Shown: piece after piece, positions 1-10,005 of the stretch | How positions within the stretch are numbered: the first letter of the stretch is position 1 | Layout: each line of letters starts with the position of its first letter | From: Paraconiothyrium sp. Pb-2020 | Taxonomy: Eukaryota > Ascomycota > Dothideomycetes > Pleosporales > Didymosphaeriaceae | DNA: 64,000 nucleotides | Direction: 5' to 3' | NCBI GenBank assembly: GCA_022419385.1 | Contig: JAJUBI010000004.1 | Span: 868,001 to 932,000, forward strand | Program-made: the position numbers and the translations under genes | Notes under the pieces: model-generated | The model's database searches: none | What the model was told of the DNA's origin: nothing | Seen by the model: the letters and a program-made list of their open reading frames with translations, nothing else

Positions 1-3000
1 GTGGAGAAGGTTCGCATGAACAGGCGGGCGAGACGGAAATGAGGCATCGTATGTACTCGAAGTACGTTGGCGACCATACCCATGCGTTGACGGATGTTCC
101 GACTGGATGGACCGTTGGTCGACCCAGAGGGTTGTATGACCGTTGACAATTCTTCGCTGCAATATCGATGCAACTAATGCAAAGGTCGTCGAGTTCTAAC
201 CCGCTTCGAATGCTGCATGAGGGTGCGTATCCAGTGGGTTGGGCATGGCTTTCGGAGGATTCGCCTGGTATGCCAAGCCGATGCGACGTTGAAGAACACC
301 TTCCAAATGTCCGGAGAAGCTACGCGTCGGAAAGCCAATCGTTCATTGCGTGTTCGACATTGTCTGCGTTTCGCGCGTTTGATCGCCCATGATTTCAGTT
401 CGTGCTACTTACCGCGTGTCTCCGAGTATCGTCAGATAACGCACCACATAAAAGATCTGTCAAAGAAAGCTGTCAAAAGTGATGGTGAGACACTGGAGCA
501 AGCCAAACACACGTGGATTAGCCAAATACCCCACGGACGCGTGTCGGCTCAAACGCGTCTTTCAAGAAAGTCGATACGACATCATCATGCGTAACGGGGT
601 ATTACGATCAACACTTTGCAAGAATTCGTGCCCAAGATCAGCTCATCGCTTGACGTCAAGGGCTTCCTGCTCGCCGAAGCCGGCCACATCCATGGCTCGT
701 ACGGCATCAAGATCTTCGAAACATGGTTTTGGTAAGTTTCAATCTATAGCCCTATGCGCCGGCGTGCTGGTTGTTCGGTCGGGACTACCCAAGTGTAATG
801 ATGTGATGCACCAAGAAACGTGCGCCCGAGGAGAGATGAAGTCAAAGCAACATGCCTGTTATCCACCGCCCTAAAAGAAGACCCTGCAATTGATGTTCGT
901 GGGTCAGCCAGGAACCCGTTGTTTCGCTCACGGAAGAACCTCTGTCTCCCGCACGCCATCACTGCACGCCAGCGCATAGCTGTGGCGGTGCGACTGTGCT
1001 AGCCACGTCCATCAATGAGTGCCGAGCTGAGCACGAACTTCGCCACAGACAGTGCTACAGTAGCGTCGCCTGCTGGCAGAAGCTCAGCCGATGGCACCTG
1101 CGCGTTTGACACCATCCCACCCTGCCTGCCGAGGTAACGGCGAGGCGCGACCATTTTCTATCAGGCCCCCAAACCATCCCACGTGATTTGATGATAGACC
1201 TTTCCAGGATGTGGCCGCCGGCAGATGCTCCTCAAAGACCATGGACGGACTGGCGTGACTGCCGGGAGGCATGCTCGCGGAGATGTCGCCACTTCAGACG
1301 GCTCCAGGATAGGCCCTCGCCGAGGTCCCACTTCCCGTCTCACATTACACGAGACACGCCTTGAACTCGCTCGCCAACCTGCCGTCTACTGCAAGTTGTT
1401 CGCTCTGTCGCAGGATACTGGCCAGCTGAGCTGCGTCTACGTGTGAGGATTAAATGTGAAACACAAAGAATGCTAGGCTCCTAACCGAGGGTGTCGCCAG
1501 TGGCACAGTATATTTTTCCTTTACGAATCCTTGAACGTGTAGGCGGAAATTTTGGCGAGCACCCACGGGACCACGGTCCAGAAGTGCGGGTGGCCATTCC
1601 TCCAGTGCCGTCCGGGGTCAAAGTGTACCAGTGCCATGGCCAAGTTACGACTTTCCTGTGTGCGCATTGAAGCAGGTCCAACCACCAGCATATCTTTCCC
1701 TTGATTTTGACAAAACGTACTGACCACCAGGGTCTTCTGGTCCCTGCGCCGACAACGGCGAACAGTTGTGTTGGATCGCCAGGAAGGATGCTGCCAACTG
1801 CCTTATCTAGATTAGATATGGAAGTGTGTGGGGTAGTTATGCAAGGGCGAGCACAATATGTTTCGACAAGATTACGGTCGACATGGGCATCGATTGATTC
1901 ACAGACATGCAGTTCAGGCCTCAAAGCTAGCCTCTACAGAGCAGAGATGCCGCTGTCATGTCTGTCCGAGCATTGAACGTCAAATGTCACCCAGGCGAAT
2001 GACATTGTGCATTCAGCAAGCCCAGACCAGGAGCGACTTGAAGCGAGCGTCTGTTTCGTACTGGTGGGGTCTTCGCGACTGCAGACGTTCCTGCGCCGCG
2101 GATCATGAGCGTTTTGTCACGATATGTTCGAGCCGAGCGTGAGGACGGTGGGCGAATCCTTCCGCCTTCAGCACTAGGCCGCCTTGAGCCCAACAGAGAC
2201 TCACGCGATGAAGGCGAGACATCCTTGCATGAACACTTCTTTGACGCAGGAACAGATCCTCACCATTTGCAAATTACTCATGATACATTGTCGGCGCTCG
2301 GATGACTTCGAATCGAGAGCGCCACGGCCACTACGCCATGTCGACATGACAGCACGCGGGAACGAAGGTTTGAGACCCTGATTCGAAGAAGTGATGGTGT
2401 GCGGATGTCTACCCCGCCAAACAGAGTGCTGTGTGGCCTTGGATCAGAGATTTTTCTGAAGATCAGGGTGCCACGGCGAGATGATAAGGTTGGCGGGTGG
2501 AGAAGCGTCATGACCAGGTGGACGCTATGGAAGCTACGCGGGCTTCCCCGGCGCCGAGGCGCTGGCGAGGCGGATGCCAGGACCAGAGCCCGCCGACAGG
2601 TTGTTGGACGCGGAAGAGATCTCAGACCTTCCGAGCGGGCTACGCCCTGAATCATGCTCGTCGTGGGGCGTGTGAGTGAGTCGTGAAGGATCGCCTAACA
2701 AAGGTTCCAGAATGCGACTAACAACGATGAGGTTAAGGTGTGCATGGGAGCGGAAGCATGCGCGTGTCGGAGAGAGTGAGACGCAGAGAGGCCCATGTTG
2801 CAGAAACTTGTATCGGACGATAGTTTTCTACCAGAAAACATCGTGAGACACGAAGTGGTGTTGCATACCGACGGCGTTTGCTCGATGGCTGTTCCTGCGC
2901 TGTACCTGCATTAGAGGGCGTCGTCGACCACCAAAGAGGCCACCATCCGTCACTGTGGGGAAGGGACAGAATGGGCGAAGGTGCGATTGGGCGACTGAGG

Positions 3001-5235
3001 TGCCATGCACGCCGTTTCGCATGCAGGCGAGCGAGTTCTGAACGAGGAGGGAAGAGCGTAAAGCAGCGAGGCGGCTAGGCCCGATGGGGATGCAATGGTG
3101 GCCGAAGTGCATTCGATGGTGGTGTGCAAGCAAGCATAATTCGAGGCTAACCAACCCAAAATAGAAGTTCAATAAGTTGTGCGGAATATCACGGCGGGAT
3201 AAGTGTCTATTGGGGCTGACGGAGTTATACACGGTGTGCACAAATCTGGCAGCCGCGAAGATAGAAACGCCCGTGCTGACTGCGTCTGTCTTCTCTATCG
3301 ATAGCAGAAGACGGACCAGACAGGCGTCACCGCTCCACCAGTTCGTCGACGCCTAAAGACTGCGAGACAGCCTTGACGACTGCATGCAGCTGCAGCAATT
3401 ATAGCCAATGCAGGATTGAAACGCCCGACCAGCAGGTTCTGCGAGCTAGATAGTGATGTCCCGACGGCGGACGGGAGGCAACCATGGGCGAGGTTCAACA
3501 CCATCGAGTGGCGATGTATGATGGCCTGCATCGCAGCCTTCGCCATCAATGTTTCACCATGGAGAAGCGGCCGTCTACCGTGACATGAGGTTTCCCCACA
3601 CACAACCAGCCGGATGGCAACTGCTGCGAGCGGCCGGGCAAATCAGACCCAGCACCAGCGCGCCGGCGTGCTGCAGCAGAGCGCGGTGTTCCTGCAGGCC
3701 TCGAGTCTCTCATCAGCATGCGTCGCGCGAGCAGGACGACCGCTAGGGGCCAGCCAGCAGCCTCATCCTCGTCGATCGGGATTGTACAGCGGCATCCGTT
3801 GGACGACATACATATACGCCATGCAGTCATGTTCCATCTCACACATACACACGCTCCGACGCGCTCCACCGTCGGGCTCGAATATCTTGAAGATAACCTG
3901 CAGCCTCGCGGATTCGCCCGTCGTGACGCAAGCGTGGTGACTGGCTGGCCACCGACGGCGCCTCCGGAGGGCAGAGGAGACGTCCATGTCGTGGGTTGCC
4001 TCTTCGCGCCAGCCGTGACAGTGGCACCGCGTCTGGAGGCCACGATTCGACGCGGCGCTTTTGCATCGTGTGCATCTGAGACGTGGTGAGCCGGCCGTCA
4101 GCGTCCACTCGCTGGCAGAAATGTTTCTTCCAAACATGCCACATGGAGGGTCAGCAGGTCTCAGCGGCGCGTCGCGGCACGGCGGCCAGGACCAGGGCGT
4201 GTCCAACGGGCAGCTATCACTATCGATTGGGCGGATAGGCTGAGGGCGCCCGTCTGGCATCACAGGCTGAATGTGGGCTGCTGTGTGCCGTTGGACGGCC
4301 GCTCAGCCAGCGACGTGCGCGATGCAGCACCCGTTGCTCAACACCACGGCGGCTCAGCTTCGACGACACTGACACCAGACACGCCATTGCCTATCGCCAG
4401 CAGGCGGGCGGGCGGGCGCGCGAGTGTGACGCCGGCGTGCACGACTGCGCCGGTCTTCATTTCGCGACCCTCCCTCCACGGACGGGCAGGCCAGGCGGTT
4501 GGCGGCCAAGATTAGTGCATCCTGCAGCACAAAATAATGCCGCGCGTCGTGCTGCCCTAAGCTGCGCATCGGCGCGCCCACGAGTCGACCCCCCGTCGCA
4601 GAATAATCAGTGCATGAGGCCGCGCAGGGGTCGCTGCACCATGCATGCCCTCCACGCTGAGTGGCCCAAGTGGAGTCCGTACTGCGCCCTCGCACGCTTC
4701 CCGACTCCCCTCCCACAATTCTAGTTAACCAATTCCGTGCCTCCGCCCGTCTGTGCCTGGTCATCTTTTCTTCTTCTAACCTAATCGCTGTCTCGTCGCT
4801 CGCTGATCCATCCTACTTATCCACGGCCTGCCCATCGCTCGTTGCCTTTTCCTTGTATTCAGGGTTTATCAACCTCTTCGCTTGTCTTTCTCTTCCCTTA
4901 CCATCTTCTTGATCTTCCCTTTTGGTCTACTAGAGCGCTGTCTATCGCGACGGTTGTGAATAGTTGCCAGCCCTTCCTTTGGACCATCTACTCTCCCGCG
5001 CACGACCCTATGACATCGTCCGCCATCCAGTACCATACCTATTAGTAGACGGTTCGCTTCATCGATCCGTTGTCCAGTCACTCCCTCAACCAACTTTCCA
5101 ATTGCTTGCTTGCTTGCTTCCATCGTACGACTATCCTTACCACGGAACCTAATACCCAACCACCCACGGATACTTCGAGGACCCTTTGATACGTGTATAA
5201 CACGCTGTATAGCACACTGCTGCAAACTGACCCGA
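1..5235. other. Long gene-poor region upstream of the C2H2 regulator gene
   Basis: I find no convincing gene in these 5.2 kb. Many short open frames occur on both strands (for example 3546-4043 minus and 3763-4263 minus), but they overlap one another in conflicting frames, have the R/S/P-rich composition of chance ORFs in GC-rich DNA, and recall no family. From about 4.7 kb the plus strand becomes pyrimidine-rich, as expected for a fungal core promoter or 5' leader of the gene that follows. A run GGCGGGCGGGCGGG (from 4403) could form a two-tetrad G-quadruplex. Long upstream regions are common for regulator genes; an unannotated non-coding RNA cannot be excluded. Confidence 0.6.
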
Positions 5236-5300
5236 GTAAGTTCGGTCATGATGCGCCTGACGTAGGCTGGAATGGGTTCTCTAACATTCCACGTGGGCAG
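5236..5300 (+). other. Predicted 5'-UTR intron of the C2H2 regulator gene
   Basis: A donor GTAAGT at 5236, an internal CTGAC branch-like motif and an acceptor GGGCAG ending at 5300 delimit a 65-nt intron just before the start codon. It contains an ATG (5272) in frame with the coding region; splicing would remove it, leaving the ATG at 5320 as the start. This is inferred from consensus only. Confidence 0.5.
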
Positions 5301-5319
5301 AAACACCAAATACTACACA

Positions 5320-7065
5320 ATGGAAGGATCCTATATGCACCCACAAGCAATGGGTCAGGCGCCTTTCTTCTACTACAACCCAGACCCCACAAGTGAGAAG
5401 GCCCGCCAGCACGGCCACTTCACACCGCACCCGTCCGGACAACAACAGCAGCACATGTTCCACGCACAGATGCTCTTGCAACGGCCATCTTCTTCATCGA
5501 GCTCACCGTCAACACCATTCCAGCAGAGCTTCAACCACGCCATGTTGACACCTGTCGCGTCGCCCCAGCCCATGTACCAAAAGCCAACCATTCTGGTGCA
5601 GCCTCAAGACTCGCCCTTCTTGCACCCTCTCGACACCGACTTCAAGTTCGTACCTGCCACACCGCCGCTTTCCTCATGTGGAAGCAGCATCAGCAGCCCA
5701 CCATCGTCGTGCGATGTCCTGCCTACGCCGATGCAGCCCTTCTTCCCCGGTGAAGGCATGGAGGGTGTCAAGCAGGGCTGTGAAGAGGAGGTTTTCACGG
5801 AGATTCTTGCTCCGGGTGCGGACTGGCCTGGTTCGGCTTCTCCACCAATGACTCCAGGTAAGAGAAATAATTCGACGCGTTTTATTACAGTTGCGACGCG
5901 TAAATATCCGTGCGGGCGGTGGGCTGACTTCGCGACAGTTTACATCCAGCCACAGGCGCCAGCGCTCGGACAGGGGTCTTACCTTTTGTCTGCCACTTCT
6001 TGCCCCTCTCTTACTCCTTCACCCTCACCGCGCCCACAATTCGCCGAGGCTGAGAACAACTTCTGCAACCCGCAGGATCTGCTTAACATTGCCGCTACCT
6101 CTGGCCCGTGCCTGCCTACCCTGTTCTCGGGTGACGAGGAGCACCGCGTTGTTCTCAAGGGTGAGACCGCCAAGGCTTTCGAGCCCGTCCAATCATTTAC
6201 CCCCAACGGCCTGCCTGCTTGGGAGCCCCTTTTGGATTTCGAGCTCGATTCCGAGGACGACTTTAACACCAGCTTTGTTACCTACCCGTCCACCGAGAAC
6301 GCCCACTTCCTTGGCAACAAGCGCCAGCGCACCGAGGTGCCTGACCTCATCACCCCTGAGGAGGACTCGTTCACTGACGAGAGCTACCTTGACTCTGAGG
6401 ACGACCTTGTATTTCACGGCCTGCCTTTGACCCCGTGCTCGTTTGACGGCGAGATGGCATCCGAGCCTGCGCCTAAGAAGCGCTCGTCCAAGAAGGCAGC
6501 CAGGGACAGCAGCGACAGTGAGTCGACCGAGCAGCCGCAGACCTCGGGTGACAACACTCAGTCTGGCGCTTCAAGTCAGCATGGTGGAAACGACGACGCG
6601 ATGACTTCCAGCTCGGACGACAACGCCACCCCGCCTCCCCAGCCAACTAGCCGACGTGGTCGCAAGCAGTCTCTTACTGAGGACCCCAGCAAGACGTTTG
6701 TCTGCCAGCTCTGCAACCGTCGCTTCCGTCGCCAGGAGCACCTCAAGCGTCACTACCGCTCACTCCACACGCACGAGAAGCCTTTCGAGTGCACTGACTG
6801 TGGTAAGAAGTTCTCGCGTTCTGACAACCTGTCGCAACACCAGCGCACTCACGGTGCGGGTGCCATGGTGATGGGTGTCCTTGAGCCCAACGAGATACCA
6901 GCGCAGACCGACGTCAGTTACACCCACCAGGATCCTGCCATGCTCGGTCAGATCTTGTACTCGGCTGCCGCCAACATCTCCAGCTCTTCAAGTTCTGATG
7001 GCTTCTCGACGGACCTCGATGCCTCGCCCATCTCCAAGATGCGTAAGCGCAGACGGGACGAGTAG
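5320..7065 (+). CDS. MSN2: Msn2/Msn4/Seb1-type C2H2 zinc-finger stress transcription factor
   Basis: Nuclear DNA-binding regulator; the family activates general-stress genes through AGGGG (STRE) elements. About 554 residues after removal of one intron at 5858-5938 (GTAAGA donor, GACAG acceptor; 81 nt, phase 1). The C-terminal third carries two adjacent C2H2 fingers with recognition helices RRQEHLKRH and SRSDNLSQH joined by a HEKPFECT linker, the arrangement of Msn2, Msn4 and Seb1. Before them lie a basic stretch (PAPKKRSSKKAA) that may be a nuclear localisation signal and a long acidic, Ser/Pro-rich low-complexity region, the likely activation domain. I chose the ATG at 5320 because the in-frame ATG at 5272 falls inside a predicted 5'-UTR intron. 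The family is clear; the exact orthologue name is less so. Confidence 0.9.
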   Translation: MEGSYMHPQAMGQAPFFYYNPDPTSEKARQHGHFTPHPSGQQQQHMFHAQMLLQRPSSSSSSPSTPFQQSFNHAMLTPVASPQPMYQKPTILVQPQDSPFLHPLDTDFKFVPATPPLSSCGSSISSPPSSCDVLPTPMQPFFPGEGMEGVKQGCEEEVFTEILAPGADWPGSASPPMTPGKRNNSTRFITVATRKYPCGRWADFATVYIQPQAPALGQGSYLLSATSCPSLTPSPSPRPQFAEAENNFCNPQDLLNIAATSGPCLPTLFSGDEEHRVVLKGETAKAFEPVQSFTPNGLPAWEPLLDFELDSEDDFNTSFVTYPSTENAHFLGNKRQRTEVPDLITPEEDSFTDESYLDSEDDLVFHGLPLTPCSFDGEMASEPAPKKRSSKKAARDSSDSESTEQPQTSGDNTQSGASSQHGGNDDAMTSSSDDNATPPPQPTSRRGRKQSLTEDPSKTFVCQLCNRRFRRQEHLKRHYRSLHTHEKPFECTDCGKKFSRSDNLSQHQRTHGAGAMVMGVLEPNEIPAQTDVSYTHQDPAMLGQILYSAAANISSSSSSDGFSTDLDASPISKMRKRRRDE

Positions 7066-8007
7066 GACTAGTCCTGACTCGTTCGGCTCTTTTCCTTCCG
7101 GCTTCTTTACGACCCGATATGATCATCTCTCCTCCCTACTCACTCGGTAACAAGAGTACAATACCCTAATGCCGCACCCGTCTGCTTAATGTCGTTACGC
7201 GAGGGCGGCTGCTCGGGTTATAGACTGGCGGACCAGGGTACGGGTTTCTTCATTCCACATCTGGCTGCAAAAGTCCATCTCTTACCCGTCCCTCCACCCC
7301 ACCCCGGGTGCTGCGGGGGTCTTTTCTTGTGTATTCTGCTGAATTTGCTTATACTGCTTCTTGCATCAGCGTTTGCCTTTATTGTTCGGGGGTGTTTTCC
7401 TAATCTCGATATTACCATCGGGGTGTTCTCGGCGGCTTGGGATTTTCAGGTTCGGTTCGGGAGGGTTATCACACACATTTGGATCGGATAGACATTTTTT
7501 CACATCTGGTGTTTCTGGCTCTTTCTAAGGGGGAAGGAACACATACACACACTCGCTCACGAACGAACGCCAATGCCCCTACTATACTTGTTGGGCGCTG
7601 GTTTGTCCGTAAGCAATCCTTGAGTTCTTACGCTCGTTGTAATAGTGGGTAGTCGATGCGCATTCCGCACGGCTATCCTCGGTTGGCACATTCTGGAAAT
7701 TGTCGCGCCTGATTCGATTCGCATAAGAGAAGGAAATGGAATTCATTGTAGTTTTCATCACTACCGATTTTTACTTCGCTCATAAGTGGTTTCCTTCCGT
7801 CTTGCTGTCTTGTCCTGTGGCTTGTAGATTTAGGTGCGGGTTCGCTTGAATCGGCTTAATACTTCGTAATGTGTAATGGGTGGTGTATGATGTAATAAGA
7901 TGTGCTACGTGTGCTTGTGTCGTGCTAATCTTGAAGAGAAGCTGGCGTTACGGGGTGGGTTGAAGGGTGGACTTGGTGGTGTAGGTCACGGCGGGGCCTG
8001 GGGGGTG

Positions 8008-8135
8008 TAGTCTCCTCTTGAGTGGGTACGCTTAAGCGTAGTCTCGTCTTAACCGGTACTCTCTTAAGTGTATTCTCCTTGAGTATATCCAACGTTTTAG
8101 TATGACATCCTCTCAAGTGTATCCTCTCAATGGCT
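8008..8135. repeat. Degenerate short tandem-like repeat tract
   Basis: About seven imperfect copies of a unit resembling GTA-TCTC-CTTAAGTG or CTTGAGTG follow one another. The GTA element recurs at 8026, 8038, 8056, 8070, 8083, 8100 and 8119, so the spacing is irregular (12-19 nt). Each copy carries CTTGAG, CTTAAG, CTTAA or CTCAAG. Old minisatellite or clustered protein-binding sites are both possible. Confidence 0.45.
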
Positions 8136-8922
8136 TTTCTTCCCGAGCACATCCCCCCTGCAAACGTTTTCACACTGCCACCTAGGCGACGCAGTGCTGT
8201 GAGCTATTTCCGGCCTACATCCCCCCTTTCAACTCCAGTAAACAGGCTAATCAACAGTGCTTCCTGCGTGTGTGTACGCGTTGTACGTCTCAATATGTCT
8301 TCTTTCGCGTGCTCTTCGCCGCGCTTTCTGCCTCTTGATCGATAACAGTCTGTAAGTAGAGCCGTCGAGTATCCGCTATAACCACAGGCCCCATAATTTT
8401 TGTGGGCATTGCGCGGTTTCGCTTTTGTACTTCTTGATTGCGTGGTATGATTTCTTGTGGATGAGGGCGAGCAGCATGCATCTGCCGATGTCTGATATAT
8501 GTAAGACATATAGTTGGTGTGTTTCGCGGCGTGGTCGAAATGGAAGTATGATGCAAAGGACTCAGGACTCGGGGTGCAGGAGGCCTTTGAAATGTAGGTT
8601 TCTTGAAAATTCGCATTATGGTGGTCTGACGAACTGGGGTTGCTGAGCTTGGTCCTAGTATGTGTCCAGATATGTTGAAATCGTCGAAAGCGTAGCAGCT
8701 ATCCTGACATCCTGCGCTTGATCTTAATGTTCTCGTCTTCCAACTATATAGTCCCTTGTACGGTGCGAGGTTCATCGAGACAGTTGTCCAAGGGAGGTCC
8801 ACTGTACTTTGAGTCCTTCTGCACGAGTTAGGAGATAGAGTACAATATGGGGCGGGTGACGATTTTTTAATCGTTGGTGGGTCTTGCGTAGAATGCATCG
8901 TGAAGCGTGGTCAGTGGTTAGG

Positions 8923-9054
8923 CTACACCACTATGTTCTTGGCCATCAAGGTGCTTCTAGTTTCTGAGAGGTGGATGAAAAGACCGGTCAAGAGGATGAA
9001 TATCAGGGCTAGAAGTGCAAGGATCGCTAAGAGGAACCCGTTGTCTGCATCCAT
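8923..9054 (-). CDS. Candidate 43-residue single-pass membrane micropeptide
   Basis: A 44-codon frame (with stop) begins at an ATG with A at -3 and G at +4, a strong start context. The peptide starts MDADNGF, continues with about 22 hydrophobic residues rich in Leu, Ile, Phe and Ala (roughly residues 7-28, including LLALIFILLTG), and ends with a short polar, mildly basic tail (SETRSTLMAKNIVV). An acidic N terminus, one membrane span and a basic tail suggest a small single-pass membrane protein. I do not recognise a family. The opposite strand is purine-rich, which favours Leu/Phe codons by chance, so a fortuitous frame is possible. Confidence 0.35.
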   Translation of the reverse strand: MDADNGFLLAILALLALIFILLTGLFIHLSETRSTLMAKNIVV

Positions 9055-10005
9055 GCTGGTCCGACTGATCGCTGTCGTAGTTTCTCTTGGTCGCGGCGCT
9101 CGATGCGCTTTTGGAGTTTTCTGTAAGAGTGGTATCTAAAGGGAAGCGTCGGGACAAGAAGGCTTTTATATGTTGGGATTCTTCAAAGATTGGACACACC
9201 GGCGCTACGAATAATGGCCGAACCGTGGTTGAACCGTAGTTGGTGAATAGGCTGCATCATTACGTGTTGGATCTGTGACTTCTATCAGTCGTCGAAGCTC
9301 ACTGAAAAATGGACCCCAATATTGTGGTCCTGTGCTTGACCCTTGAGTTCCTCCTTCAACCTATTTGAAGGGCAGCAGTGTCAATATTTTGGTCGATGCT
9401 ATTGCTCGTTCTGGTCGGTTCTTGATAGCGATTGGAAATAGTTTTGAACGCCTTGCATTGGCCGTAACATTCATTAATGCCCCTGCGCGAGACTGTTCTG
9501 CAATGTGTGGGGCTTCGAGAGTACTGAATCCATATCGTGGATTCAACCGTGGATGCTTGTAAGGTTCTTAGGAGTAGTGTCTGACTTTGTTCAGGTGGGT
9601 GGCTACGAACTAGAATACCAATGGAGCATATGCTGTTTCGTGTTTTCTTCTTTTGCTTGAATTGCGTACAATAATATTACGTGGTGGGCATATGGAGCAA
9701 ACGTGATTGATGGGCTTGAAAGTCCATGATAGTGAGCGGAGACAATCTCAATCCATGGTACACGGTGCCCGCGCAACCTCTAAATTGGATTCTGGAAGTC
9801 CGTATCACGAGAAGACTTGGGGTATAGGGGCAAGCAGAAGCATCTACATCCTCTTGGTCGATGCTTTCGCTGATAATTAGGATAGTGGTATGTTTTGTTG
9901 TGAAGAACATTTTTTCGCACCTTCCTCGACTCTAGCTCGGCACCCCACCACGACACCACCGCTCGCGCACCGCGCGAAGCGTTGCAACGTCACGCTCCGT
10001 GCAAT

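Larger units (their letters stand above)
7066..10005. other. Intergenic region between the C2H2 regulator and DPH6
   Basis: About 2.9 kb with no family-level gene. It contains a degenerate short-repeat tract at 8008-8135 and a candidate 43-codon membrane ORF on the minus strand (8923-9054), both listed separately. A 202-codon minus open frame (8290-8898) has no recognisable domain and a chance-like composition. The first few hundred bases after 7065 are T-rich, as expected for a long 3' UTR. Confidence 0.6.

Noticed and set aside
602..740. A stop-bounded frame reading LQEFVPKISSSLDVKGFLL followed by AEAGHIHGSYGIKIFETWFW
   Set aside because: It looks protein-like but is only about 45 codons, lacks a start, has no splice-linked partner, and recalls no family.
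3546..4263. Overlapping 165-166-codon minus frames and a 123-codon plus frame
   Set aside because: They occupy conflicting frames of the same DNA, with no domain and no coding-like composition.
3745..4711. AGGGG/CCCCT elements (3745, 4626, 4707) as an autoregulatory STRE cluster of the Msn2-like gene
   Set aside because: A 5-mer on both strands is expected about once per 500 bp, so the number seen is not enriched.
8290..8898. 202-codon minus-strand frame
   Set aside because: No domain, Thr/Pro/Arg-rich chance composition and no supporting splice or start context.
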